From Kibdelosporangium sp040675465 (GTDB lineage Bacteria > Actinomycetota > Actinomycetes > Mycobacteriales > Pseudonocardiaceae), in assembly GCF_040675465.1 (NCBI RefSeq), contig NZ_JBFAPA010000001.1:1116001-1180000 (forward strand): 64,000 bases of DNA. The letters are read 5' to 3'. Within the stretch, counting starts at the first letter, position 1, and each line of letters starts with the position of its first letter. Below the pieces are notes generated by a model, which worked only from the letters and a program-made list of their open reading frames with translations, was not told the DNA's origin and made no database searches. This document shows, piece by piece, positions 17,200-25,156 of this stretch. Both the position numbers and the translations under genes were made by a program.

Positions 17200-17215
17200 T
17201 TAGTGTAAGCAACTA
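17200..17215 (-). promoter_or_regulatory. Possible operator before the MFS gene at 17193
   Basis: TTAGTGTAAGCAACTA is an imperfect inverted repeat with TAGT and ACTA outer arms, placed between the MFS start and the methyltransferase stop. Its complementary strand begins ATAGTTGC, close to ATAGTTGT at 37147-37154 before the second MarR gene. MarR-type sites often look like this, but the symmetry here is weak. Confidence 0.3.
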
Positions 17216-17238
17216 TCCCGTCATGCGGGAGTGCTTTC

Positions 17239-17961
17239 CTATATCTTGAGAGCGCGGAGCTGCATGAACATCGGCATCCGGCGCCACCGGTCCCAAGCCG
17301 CCGCGGGCGCGTCGTCCACCGGCAGCGGCTCCCGGATCGTCTCGATCAGCAGCTCCGCGTCCTCCAACGCCTTGGCGTAGGTGGTGATCGACCGGTGCCA
17401 GCCGCTGAAGTGCATGGTCAGCCCGCCCCGCTCGGCCACCCCCGAGAACGCGGCGGTGGGCAGGTAGGCGCCGGTGATGACCAGCGGCGCGTCGGCGTCC
17501 CGCACGTCGAACCCGATCGAGTCGGTCACCGGGTGGACGATGGTGATGCACAACCGCCCGGTCCGCGGCGTGAGCACCCGCGCGAACTCCCGCAGCGCGC
17601 CGTCCAGATCGTCGATGTCCATCAAGTTGTTGTAGGACACCAGAAGCTGCACGCTGTCGGACTCGAACGGCAGGTCGGCCGCCTCCGCATGGACGTACGT
17701 GCCCTCCGGATGCGCGTCCTTGGCGGCCTGCAGCAACGTTGGCGCGGGCTCGACCCCGGTCACGTCGTAGCCTCGTTCGGCCAGGTCACGGGATAACCGG
17801 CCTTCACCACAGCCGACGTCGACGGTGAGTCCACCGGGCTTGGGCAGGATCTCGAAGAACCGTTCGCGGTAGTACCAGTAGGCGTCGAAACCGGGCGTCC
17901 GGGCCCACTCGATCCAGTTGGCGGCTTGGGATTCCCAGTGCTGCTTGTCGGTTGTAGTCAC
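17239..17961 (-). CDS. SAM-dependent methyltransferase (class I)
   Basis: A 240-residue class I methyltransferase. Motif I is LTVDVGCGEGRLSRDLAERG (SAM-binding loop, about residues 45-64), followed by the acidic GVEPAP of motif II and LVSYNNLMDIDDLDGALREFARVL of the motif IV region. Such enzymes transfer a methyl group to small molecules or, less often, macromolecules; the substrate is not visible. The start ATG overlaps the stop of the upstream MFS gene by 4 bases, so it is translated from the same leftward transcript as that transporter and is separated from the next MFS gene by about 45 bases. Confidence 0.85.
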   Translation of the reverse strand: MTTTDKQHWESQAANWIEWARTPGFDAYWYYRERFFEILPKPGGLTVDVGCGEGRLSRDLAERGYDVTGVEPAPTLLQAAKDAHPEGTYVHAEAADLPFESDSVQLLVSYNNLMDIDDLDGALREFARVLTPRTGRLCITIVHPVTDSIGFDVRDADAPLVITGAYLPTAAFSGVAERGGLTMHFSGWHRSITTYAKALEDAELLIETIREPLPVDDAPAAAWDRWRRMPMFMQLRALKI

Positions 17962-19181
17962 TTAGCCGAGACTACGGCCGGTGTCACCTGGTTTTCGGTG
18001 CGTACTCCGGGGTGCACGAACGCGAAAACCGCCAGGCCCGCCAACACAATCGCGCCCAGCAGGTAGGGAATCACCGGCGTGATCCCGTAGAGCCCGTTGC
18101 CCAGCAACGGACCGAGCACGAACGTCAACGCGGAGGTGGCGCTGACCAGGCCGGCGACCGCGCCCTGTTCCTCGCGGGCGGCCAGCAGGGTCGGCGCGGC
18201 CATCACCCCGGGCATGCCGAACCCCATGCCGGTACCGAGGACGGCGACCCCGAGCCCGAGCAGAAACCCGCTCGACGCAACGGTTACCACGACCATGCCC
18301 ACCGTCATGATGACCAAGCCGACCCGGATGAGGCGCATCGGCGCCCACCTCAGCCGCGGCACCGCCAAAGCCTGAACCAGGACGACCATCCCCGCGCCGG
18401 CCAGCATCACCAGCCCGGTCGCCTGCCCGGTCTCCTGCGGGCTCAGCCGCAACCGGTCCTGCAGCAGGAAACCGACCGTCATGAACACGATGGCCAGCGC
18501 CAGGTACATGCCGAACCCGGTGGTCAGGAACGGCCACATACGACGGTCGAACGGGCTGACCCTGACCATCACGGGCCGTTCCCGGTGCACCGCCGGTGCA
18601 GGCAGGCCACGCCAGACGAGCAGCGCGATCACGCCCAGAATCGCCGGCGCGATGTACATCGGCGTCAGCAGACCCGAGAAACTCAGCAGCCCACCCAAAG
18701 CGGGACCGACGGCGAGCCCGAGTCCTTGTGCCGCACCGATCATGGACATGCCGCGCACTCGTTCGGCCGCACCGGTGGTCATGTCGGCCACATAGGACTG
18801 TGCGGTCACCGGTGTCGCGGCCCACGCGAGGCCGAACACCAGGCCACGGCTGAGCAGGACCAACCCGAACAGCAGTGGCACGGCGAGTGCGCCGGTCAAC
18901 CCGATCTGGGCGATGACCGCGAACGCCAGCAGGCCCACCAGCGCACCCGCCAACGAGATCAGCAGCACCGGCCGGTGTCCCCACGACACGCTCCGGCGGC
19001 CCCAGAACGAGCTGGCCAGCACGACGCCGGACGCGCCGACCGCCATCACGAGCCCGAGCGCCAGCTCGCTGAAGCCCAGCTCACGGGCCAGCGGCGCGAG
19101 GACCGGGTTGACCATCTGCTGCCCGGTCATCAGGCCGAACACGGACAAACAAACCAGTAAGACGGATCGCCGGGTGTCCAT
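17958..19181 (-). CDS. MFS drug-efflux-like transporter
   Basis: A 407-residue major facilitator with 12 predicted membrane segments. The first-half loop is SSFWGRRSVSWGHRPVLL, and VRGMSMIGAAQGLGLAVGPALGGLL forms the antiporter motif C region of helix 5 (GPALGG). That motif points to a proton-coupled export pump. Gene order supports this: a TetR regulator is divergently transcribed 75 bases away, with an inverted repeat in the gap. The methyltransferase gene overlaps its stop by 4 bases. ATG at 19181 is chosen because it begins directly before helix 1; frame upstream is not transporter-like. Substrate unknown. Confidence 0.85.
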   Translation of the reverse strand: MDTRRSVLLVCLSVFGLMTGQQMVNPVLAPLARELGFSELALGLVMAVGASGVVLASSFWGRRSVSWGHRPVLLISLAGALVGLLAFAVIAQIGLTGALAVPLLFGLVLLSRGLVFGLAWAATPVTAQSYVADMTTGAAERVRGMSMIGAAQGLGLAVGPALGGLLSFSGLLTPMYIAPAILGVIALLVWRGLPAPAVHRERPVMVRVSPFDRRMWPFLTTGFGMYLALAIVFMTVGFLLQDRLRLSPQETGQATGLVMLAGAGMVVLVQALAVPRLRWAPMRLIRVGLVIMTVGMVVVTVASSGFLLGLGVAVLGTGMGFGMPGVMAAPTLLAAREEQGAVAGLVSATSALTFVLGPLLGNGLYGITPVIPYLLGAIVLAGLAVFAFVHPGVRTENQVTPAVVSAK

Positions 19182-19200
19182 CGATGCCCCCAGGGGTAGT

Positions 19201-19219
19201 TTTCGAACGCGTTCCGAAA
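19201..19219. promoter_or_regulatory. Inverted repeat, probable TetR operator
   Basis: TTTCGAACGCGTTCCGAAA lies in the 75-bp gap between the divergent MFS pump (start 19181) and the TetR gene (start 19257). Outer arms TTTCG/CGAAA pair, and the centre AACGCGTT is itself a palindrome. This is the standard arrangement for a TetR repressor that controls itself and an adjacent pump; the binding is inferred. Confidence 0.55.
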
Positions 19220-19256
19220 TTAGCATCGCGAGGGTGCGCCTGTCGAGGCGGGAAAG

Positions 19257-19931
19257 ATGGAGGCCATGCCCCGACCCGTCACGAACAGCCGTCCCGGCCG
19301 CCCGGCCGTGACCTCCCGCGAGCAGATCCTCACGGCGGCTCGGCTGCTGGTCGAACGGGACGGTGTGCAGAAACTGAGCCTTCGCCGGCTCGCCGCCGAG
19401 CTGGATGTCGGCGTGACGACCCTCTACCACCACGTGCGGGACAAGGAAGACCTGCTGATCCAGCTGCTGGGGCACTACGCCGAACAGATCGAGCGGCCCG
19501 AACTGCCGAGCACGCCAAGAGACCGGATCCTCGCCGCCGCAACGACCATGCACGACTCACTAGCGGCGATGCCTTGGGCCGTCGAGGTTCTGACCGCCGA
19601 CGACCTGCTCGGCGAGTCGGCGTTGTGGATGGTCGAAGGCATTGTCGGCGGCGCAGTCGATGCCGGTTGCAGTCCCGAACAGGCGGTCGTCCTCTACCGC
19701 GGCATTTGGTACTACACGGTCGGTGAGCTGCTGGTCCGGGCGCACTCCGCCCGGCGCCGTGAAGACGAACGCCCGGTGTACCGCGACAACGTCTTCAGCG
19801 GCCTCGACGCGTCCCGTCTGCCGCATCTGGCCGCCATCGGCGACCGCTGGGCGGAACTGACCGCCAAAGACACCTATGTCGAAGGATTGCGGGCGTTCGT
19901 CGACGGATCGCTGGCAGACCGGTCGCGCTGA
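19257..19931 (+). CDS. TetR-family regulator
   Basis: A 224-residue TetR-type repressor. The N-terminal helix-turn-helix spans about residues 20-66: ILTAARLLVERDGVQKLSLR, then RLAAELDVGVTTLYHHVRDKEDLL. The C-terminal part is an all-helical ligand domain of the TetR_C class (WYYTVGELLVRAHSARR). It is transcribed away from the MFS pump, with an inverted repeat between them, so it probably represses that pump and itself in response to a toxic compound. ATG at 19266 (MPRPV) is an alternative start. A 14-bp-stem hairpin covers the stop codon and separates it from the convergent EtfD gene. Confidence 0.9.
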   Translation: MEAMPRPVTNSRPGRPAVTSREQILTAARLLVERDGVQKLSLRRLAAELDVGVTTLYHHVRDKEDLLIQLLGHYAEQIERPELPSTPRDRILAAATTMHDSLAAMPWAVEVLTADDLLGESALWMVEGIVGGAVDAGCSPEQAVVLYRGIWYYTVGELLVRAHSARRREDERPVYRDNVFSGLDASRLPHLAAIGDRWAELTAKDTYVEGLRAFVDGSLADRSR

Positions 19932-19958
19932 GTCGAGGGGGCGCCTCAGCGCGACCGG
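19919..19958. terminator. Strong hairpin between convergent tetR and EtfD genes
   Basis: CCGGTCGCGCTGAG (19919-19932) pairs perfectly with CTCAGCGCGACCGG (19945-19958), a 14-bp stem with a 12-base loop. It includes the TetR stop codon and lies 7 bases from the end of the leftward EtfD gene. It has no clear T tract, so it is probably a bidirectional terminator or transcript-end protector of the high-GC kind. Confidence 0.65.
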
Positions 19959-19964
19959 CCGGGC

Positions 19965-22133
19965 TCACGCCTGAGCGGCGGGTTGCTTCGAAGGGGTCTC
20001 CTGGCCGCGCTTGACTGCGTTGAGCAGCAGCTGCGACACGTCCAGCACCTCAACCTCCGGCGCGGCAAGGCCTTCACTCTGCCGGGCGGTCAGGCCGTCA
20101 CTCAGCATCACCTTGCAGAACGGGCAGCCGGTCGCGATCTTGGTCGGCGCCGTGCCGAGGGCCTCGTCGACGCGTTCGACGTTGATGCGCTTGCCGATCC
20201 GCTCTTCCATCCACATCCGTGCACCACCGGCACCGCAGCACATCGACTTGTCGCCGTGCCGCGGCATCTCACGCATCGCCACGCCCGAGGCCTCCACCAG
20301 TTCGCGCGGTGCCTCGTAGACCTTGTTGTGCCGCCCCAAGTAGCAGGGGTCGTGGTAGGTCACGTCCTCGGCGACGGGCGCGACCGGGACCAGGCGACGC
20401 TCGCGCACCAGGCGGTTCAGCAACTGCGTGTGGTGGACCACCTCGAACTTGCCACCCAGTTCGGGGTATTCGTTCGCCAATGTGTTGAAGCAGTGCGCGC
20501 AGGTGGCGACGATCTTGCGGACCGCCTTGCCCTCGAACACGCCGTTGAGCACCTCGACGTTCTGCTGCGCCAGCATCTGGAACAGGAACTCGTTGCCCGC
20601 GCGGCGGGCCGGGTCGCCGGTGCAGGCCTCCTCGGAACCGAGCACCGTGTACTTCACTCCAGCGATGTGCAGCAGTTCAGCGACGGCCCGGGTGGTCTTC
20701 TTCGCGCGGTCCTCGAACGCGCCCGCGCAGCCGACCCAGAACAGGTACTCGAAGTCGTCCGACCCGTCGAACACCGGCACCTCGAAGTCCAGGCCCTCGG
20801 TCCAGGCCAGCCGGTCCTTGGCGTTCTGGCCCCACGGGTTGCCCTTGTTCTCCAGGTTCTTGAACATCCCGTTCAGCTCGCTCGGGAAGTTCGACTCGAT
20901 CAGCACCTGGTAGCGGCGCATGTCGACGATGTGGTCGACGTGCTCGATGTCCACCGGGCACTGCTCCACGCACGCGCCACACGTCGTGCAGGACCACAGC
21001 ACCTCGGGATCGATTACATCGCCGACCAGGGACTTCTCCGACTCGGCCAGCGCCAGCACGTCGATGCCCGCGTGTGAGTCGAGGCCGATCTCGTCGCCGG
21101 CCATGTCCCGCTTGCCGCCGGCCAGCAGGTACGGCGCCTTGGCGTAGGCGTGGTCGCGCAGCTGGGTGATGACCAGCTTGGGGGACAACGGTTTCCCGGT
21201 GTTCCAGGCCGGGCACTGGGACTGGCAGCGGCCGCACTCGGTGCAGGTGGTGAAGTCCAGCCAGCCCTTCCAGCTGAAGTCCTCGACCATGCCCGCGCCG
21301 AAGACGTCCTTCTCCGGGTCGGCCTCCTCGAAGTCGAGCAGCTTGCCGCCGCTCATCATCGGCTTCAGCCCGCCCAAAGCCGTGCCCTCGTCGCGCTTGA
21401 AGTAGATGTTGAAGAACGCGGTGAACCGGTGCCACGCGACACCCATGGTCTTGTTCTGCGAGATCACGATGAGCCAGATCATCGCGCTGAAGATCTTCAT
21501 CGCGGCGAACGCGGACACCAGCCAGGGCGCGGCCGGTAGCAGCGAGCCGACCGCGTGCGTGACCGGCGCGACCCAGACCGGCTGGTCGAAGTAGCCGTTG
21601 GCGTACTTGGCGGCGCGGATGCCCAGCACGCCGATGCCCTCGATGAGCACCACGGCCTCGACGAAGTACGCGGCCCTGAAGTTCGACCCGGCGAACCGGG
21701 ACTGGCGGTCGGCCCGGCGCGGGTGGTTGCGCTGGCGGATGAGGATCAACGCCAGGATGCCCAGGATGGTGGTCACCCCGAGCAGTTCGACCAGCACGTT
21801 GTAGACCGACCAGTGGTCGATGACCGGCAGCTCGAAGCTCGGGTGGAAGACCTCGCCGTAGGCCGCCACGACGCTCAGGATCAGGCCACCGAACCCGGCC
21901 ATCACGAACCAGTGCGCGATGCCGACGTGGCTCCACTTGAGCATCCTGGTGTGGCCGAGGACCTCTTTGAGCATGATCTTGAAGCGGCGGCCGAACGGGC
22001 CGTTGCGGGTGGAGTCCGGCTGGCCGAGCCGGATGGTGGCGAGCATGCGCCGCACGGTCCGGGTCGTCAGCACGACCGCGACCGCGGTCAGCAGCACGCA
22101 GACGATCCCGAGGACCAGTCCCAAGCCACTCAT
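19965..22133 (-). CDS. etfD: EtfD-like membrane iron-sulfur oxidoreductase
   Basis: A 722-residue protein with about five membrane helices in the first 260 residues, then a ferredoxin-like domain and two CCG domains. Cluster ligands are seen in CTECGRCQSQCPAWN near residue 297 and CTTCGACVEQCPVDIEH near 382. The CCG-type cysteine motifs are WVGCAGAFEDR near 470, DPCYLGRHN near 594 and MCCGAGGARMW near 631. This is the architecture of actinobacterial EtfD (Rv0338c-like), which passes electrons from acyl-CoA dehydrogenase-reduced EtfBA to the quinone pool during fatty-acid oxidation. No etfBA genes are in the window. ATG at 22133 is chosen over an upstream in-frame start without membrane character; GAGAGGGG precedes it. 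A perfect palindrome lies 67 bases upstream. Confidence 0.85.
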   Translation of the reverse strand: MSGLGLVLGIVCVLLTAVAVVLTTRTVRRMLATIRLGQPDSTRNGPFGRRFKIMLKEVLGHTRMLKWSHVGIAHWFVMAGFGGLILSVVAAYGEVFHPSFELPVIDHWSVYNVLVELLGVTTILGILALILIRQRNHPRRADRQSRFAGSNFRAAYFVEAVVLIEGIGVLGIRAAKYANGYFDQPVWVAPVTHAVGSLLPAAPWLVSAFAAMKIFSAMIWLIVISQNKTMGVAWHRFTAFFNIYFKRDEGTALGGLKPMMSGGKLLDFEEADPEKDVFGAGMVEDFSWKGWLDFTTCTECGRCQSQCPAWNTGKPLSPKLVITQLRDHAYAKAPYLLAGGKRDMAGDEIGLDSHAGIDVLALAESEKSLVGDVIDPEVLWSCTTCGACVEQCPVDIEHVDHIVDMRRYQVLIESNFPSELNGMFKNLENKGNPWGQNAKDRLAWTEGLDFEVPVFDGSDDFEYLFWVGCAGAFEDRAKKTTRAVAELLHIAGVKYTVLGSEEACTGDPARRAGNEFLFQMLAQQNVEVLNGVFEGKAVRKIVATCAHCFNTLANEYPELGGKFEVVHHTQLLNRLVRERRLVPVAPVAEDVTYHDPCYLGRHNKVYEAPRELVEASGVAMREMPRHGDKSMCCGAGGARMWMEERIGKRINVERVDEALGTAPTKIATGCPFCKVMLSDGLTARQSEGLAAPEVEVLDVSQLLLNAVKRGQETPSKQPAAQA

Positions 22134-22199
22134 CTCACGCGCCCCTCTCGTTCCGCCCAGCCTGTCCGGCGGGGCGCAGCACAAGCGCAAGCTAGCCGA

Positions 22200-22217
22200 G
22201 GTTACTCACCAGTAACC
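22200..22217. promoter_or_regulatory. Perfect 7+4+7 inverted repeat between EtfD and SMR genes
   Basis: GGTTACT, CACC, AGTAACC: both 7-base arms are exactly complementary. It lies in the 152-bp divergent gap, 67 bases from the EtfD start and 69 from the SMR start. TTACT-N4-AGTAA is a form typical of TetR-family operators, including ones that control acyl-CoA metabolism, but the cognate regulator is not known. The TetR gene at 22624 is one candidate. Confidence 0.55.
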
Positions 22218-22285
22218 ACGCCTGTGTGGCGTGGATCGCGCAAAATCGCTAGGTATTGGGACCATCGTCCCGTTAGTTTGGACGT

Positions 22286-22612
22286 ATGCCTCCGTACCTG
22301 CTATTGGCCGTCGCGATCGTCGGCGAGGTGTCCGCCACGACCGCGCTGAAGCTGTCCGACGGCTTCACCAGACTCGTGCCGAGCGTCGTCGTGGTGGTCG
22401 GCTACCTGGTGGCGTTCGGCGTGCTGTCCCGCCTGCTCAAGGACGGGTTCCCGGTCGGGGTCGCCTACGCGATCTGGGCCGCCGCTGGGATCGCCGCGGT
22501 CGCCCTGATCGGGGCCGTGTTCCTCAACGAACCGGTCACCTGGACCATGATCGGCGGCCTCGCGCTGATCATCGGCGGGGTCGTGCTGCTCGAGCTGGGG
22601 AGATCACACTGA
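22286..22612 (+). CDS. Small multidrug resistance (SMR) transporter
   Basis: A 108-residue, four-helix membrane protein of the EmrE/QacE family that exports cationic compounds in exchange for protons as a dimer. The essential membrane glutamate is at position 14 (AIVGEVSATTALK), as in EmrE. The helix 3 signature GVAYAIWAAAGIAAVALIG and the helix 4 segment WTMIGGLALIIGGVVLLEL are also conserved. The length is typical. The ATG is at 22286. The TetR gene begins 11 bases after its stop, so the pair probably forms a self-regulated pump operon. Polyamine or quaternary-ammonium export are the usual roles; which applies here is not known. Confidence 0.92.
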   Translation: MPPYLLLAVAIVGEVSATTALKLSDGFTRLVPSVVVVVGYLVAFGVLSRLLKDGFPVGVAYAIWAAAGIAAVALIGAVFLNEPVTWTMIGGLALIIGGVVLLELGRSH

Positions 22613-22623
22613 TCGGACAGGCT

Positions 22624-23178
22624 GTGGACGGCCGCAAGGCCCGCGGCGAACGGCGGCGCCAGGAGCTGATCGAGGCCACGCTGCGGGTGATCGAGCGGGA
22701 CGGCGTCGCCGGGGTCACCCACCGGACCGTCGCCCGCGAGGCCGGCGTGCCCACGACCTCGACCACGTACCACTTCTCCAGCCTCGACGACCTGCTCATC
22801 GCGACCTTGACCTGGTGCGCCGACGGGTTCGCGGTGGCCGTGCGGGACCTCGTCGAACGCGCCCGGATCCGGGGAAGTCAGGGTGCCCGGGAGGTGGCCG
22901 AGATGATGGTGGAGGCGCTCGGCCCGCACCGCGGCCGGACCATGGCCGAGTACGAGCTGTACCTGTTCGCCGCTCGCCGGCCCGGCCTGCGGCCCGCCGC
23001 CCGGCTGTGGCTCGACGTGCTCACGAGCCTGGTGCAGCACGACGACGAGGTCGCGTTCCGGGCGTTCCTGGCGGGCATCGACGGGCTGCTCGTGCAGGGC
23101 CTGATCGACGACGACCCGCCGTCGCTGCAGGACCTCCAGCCGGTGGTCGCGTACCTGATGCGACCCTCACGACCCTGA
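22624..23178 (+). CDS. TetR-family regulator
   Basis: About 184 residues. The N-terminal DNA-binding part reads RRQELIEATLRVIERDGVAG, then VTHRTVAREAGVPTTSTTYHF, a clear TetR helix-turn-helix. The C-terminal half is helical (MAEYELYLFAARRPGLRP, then ARLWLDVLTSLV), like the BetI/AcrR group. GTG at 22624 is the first credible start after the SMR stop; the ribosome site is weak, so translation may depend on the upstream gene. It most likely represses the SMR pump gene. The palindrome at 22200-22217 is a candidate target and would also link it to the divergent EtfD gene. Confidence 0.85.
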   Translation: MDGRKARGERRRQELIEATLRVIERDGVAGVTHRTVAREAGVPTTSTTYHFSSLDDLLIATLTWCADGFAVAVRDLVERARIRGSQGAREVAEMMVEALGPHRGRTMAEYELYLFAARRPGLRPAARLWLDVLTSLVQHDDEVAFRAFLAGIDGLLVQGLIDDDPPSLQDLQPVVAYLMRPSRP

Positions 23179-23240
23179 TCTTCGCGATCCAGGGTCGTTC
23201 CCGGATGGCCGGCCGGCGCCGGACCGACAAGCTCTGCGGC

Positions 23241-24359
23241 ATGAGAAAAGCAGCCATCGCCGCTATCGCCGCCGCCGCAGTCGCCCTGACGGCGGTGCCC
23301 GCTCAGGCCGCCTGCCTGCCGAAGCCGAACGACAAGGCCCTGACGGCCGCGCTCGCCACCGTTCCTTCGGCGGATGTCACCGGCGCGCTGGTGCGGATCA
23401 CGGGATCGGCCGGTGACTGGTCCGGCACCTCCGGGTACTCCGACACGCAGAGCCACACCCCGGTGAACCCGGACGGCCTGTTCCGGATCGGCAGCGCGAC
23501 CAAGACGTTCACTGCGGTGATGGTGCTGCAGTTGGCGCAGGAGCACCGGATCAGCCTCGACGCACCCGTGCAGCGGTACCTCCCCGGCGTGCTGCCCGCG
23601 AGCTACCCGCCCGTCCCGGTGTACACGTTGCTCGACCACACCGCCGGTCTGCCGTCCGTGGACATCCCGGAGCTGTACAACCCGGACTGGATCATCGAAC
23701 ACCGCTACGACCACTGGTCACCCGAGCAGGTGCTGGCGACCGCGACCAAGCACCCCATCGACTTCACGCCGGGCAGCGAGCAGAAGTACACCAACACCGC
23801 GTACGTGACCGCGGGCATGATCATCCAGAGGGTCACCGGGCGTTCCTACGCGGACAACCTGCGCGACCGGATCGCCGCCCCACTCGGCCTGGCGCACACC
23901 TACGACCCGGGCGACGACCCGCACCTGCCCAACCCGGCGGCCCGCGGCTACATCACCAACACCAGGGGCGAGCTGGTGGACGTCACCGAGATGAACCAGT
24001 CCATCCCCGGCGCCGCGGGCGCGGTCATCTCCACCGCGGCGGATCTGGACAAGTTCATCACCGGCCTGTTCCGCGGCCGCCTGCTGGACCGGCCGATGAC
24101 GAACCGCCTGTTCACCCTGCCGAAGGTCAAGCAGGTCGACGGCACGGACGCGGCCTACAGCCAGGGGCTGATGAAGGTCACCGTGGACGGCATGACGGTG
24201 TGGGGCAAGACCGGTAGCCGCTACGGCTACTCCAGTGGTGTCTTCGCCACCCGCGACCTGGCGCGCAAGCTCATCTACTCGGTCAACCCGACCGTGAAGT
24301 CGCCGGACGGCCAGCCGCTGGTCGTGCGGCAGATCGCCGCGGCCGCCGCGGCGAAGTGA
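23241..24359 (+). CDS. Secreted serine hydrolase, class C beta-lactamase / DD-peptidase family
   Basis: A 372-residue exported protein. Residues 1-24 form a signal peptide (MRKAAIAAIAAAAVALT, then AVPAQA before the cut). The penicillin-binding fold motifs are in order: SATK (Ser near 85, Lys 88), YTN (Tyr near 183) and GKTG near 323, the counterpart of KTG. These fit D-alanyl-D-alanine carboxypeptidases and esterases of the beta-lactamase class C family, such as the Streptomyces R61 enzyme. It would act outside the membrane on peptidoglycan peptides, an ester or a beta-lactam. No regulator or partner is adjacent; it stands alone, 62 bases after the TetR gene. Confidence 0.9.
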   Translation: MRKAAIAAIAAAAVALTAVPAQAACLPKPNDKALTAALATVPSADVTGALVRITGSAGDWSGTSGYSDTQSHTPVNPDGLFRIGSATKTFTAVMVLQLAQEHRISLDAPVQRYLPGVLPASYPPVPVYTLLDHTAGLPSVDIPELYNPDWIIEHRYDHWSPEQVLATATKHPIDFTPGSEQKYTNTAYVTAGMIIQRVTGRSYADNLRDRIAAPLGLAHTYDPGDDPHLPNPAARGYITNTRGELVDVTEMNQSIPGAAGAVISTAADLDKFITGLFRGRLLDRPMTNRLFTLPKVKQVDGTDAAYSQGLMKVTVDGMTVWGKTGSRYGYSSGVFATRDLARKLIYSVNPTVKSPDGQPLVVRQIAAAAAAK

Positions 24360-24427
24360 ACTGGTTCTTACGAGTGTCCGCCGTCTGACGGCATCCTCCG
24401 AGCCAGCGCGGTAGGTTCGGCCGTGTG

Positions 24428-25156
24428 ATGGGACTGCCGGATGCGATCAAAGCCCTGCTGTTCGATCTCGACGGAGTGCTGACCGGCACCGCCGAGCTGC
24501 ACAAGCGGGCGTGGAAACGGACCTTCGACGAGTTCCTGGCGCACCACGACGGGCCGGACTTCCGCCCGTTCACGGAACAGGACTACCTGGACCATGTGGA
24601 CGGACGGCCCCGTGCCGACGGTGTGCGCCAGTTCCTCGCGTCACGAGGAATCCAGCTCCCCGAGGGCAAACCGGACGATCCGCCCGGTGAGGCCACCGTC
24701 AACGGTGTGGGCAACAAGAAGAACGTGCTGCTGCTCAAGGTGATCGAGGAGGAGGGCGTGCGGCCCTACCCGGGATCACGCCGTTATGTCGAGGCCGCTC
24801 GTGCCGCAGGGCTGAAGGTCGGGGTCGTGACTTCGTCGGCCAACGGCGCCGCTGTGCTGGATGCCGCCGACCTGACGCAGTTCGTCCAGGCCAGAGTGGA
24901 CGGCCTGACCATCGCCCAGCAAGGGCTGCGCGGCAAGCCCGCGCCGGACTCGTTCCTGGCCGGTGCCAAGGCACTTGGCGTCGACCCCGCCGAGGCCGCG
25001 GTGTTCGAGGACGCGTTGTCCGGGGTGGCGGCCGGGCGCGCGGGCAACTTCGGTTACGTGGTCGGCGTGGACCGCGCGCACCAGGCGGAAGCCCTGCGCG
25101 AGCACGGCGCTGATGTGGTCGTAGAGGATCTGGCCGACCTGCTGGAGTCAGCATGA
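24428..25156 (+). CDS. HAD phosphatase / beta-phosphoglucomutase-like
   Basis: A 242-residue haloacid dehalogenase-fold enzyme. Motif I is LLFDLDGVLT (Asp13 and Asp15), motif II is VVTSSANG, the motif III Lys lies in RGKPAPDSFL, and motif IV is VFEDALSGVAAG. The cap helix HKRAWKRTFDEFLAHHDGP with DGRPRADGVRQFL is characteristic of beta-phosphoglucomutases and their phosphatase relatives. Its stop overlaps the start of the GH65 gene (ATGA). In known pairs the GH65 enzyme releases beta-glucose 1-phosphate and this partner converts it to glucose 6-phosphate; that coupling is the likely role. A GTG at 24425 is an alternative start. Confidence 0.9.
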   Translation: MGLPDAIKALLFDLDGVLTGTAELHKRAWKRTFDEFLAHHDGPDFRPFTEQDYLDHVDGRPRADGVRQFLASRGIQLPEGKPDDPPGEATVNGVGNKKNVLLLKVIEEEGVRPYPGSRRYVEAARAAGLKVGVVTSSANGAAVLDAADLTQFVQARVDGLTIAQQGLRGKPAPDSFLAGAKALGVDPAEAAVFEDALSGVAAGRAGNFGYVVGVDRAHQAEALREHGADVVVEDLADLLESA

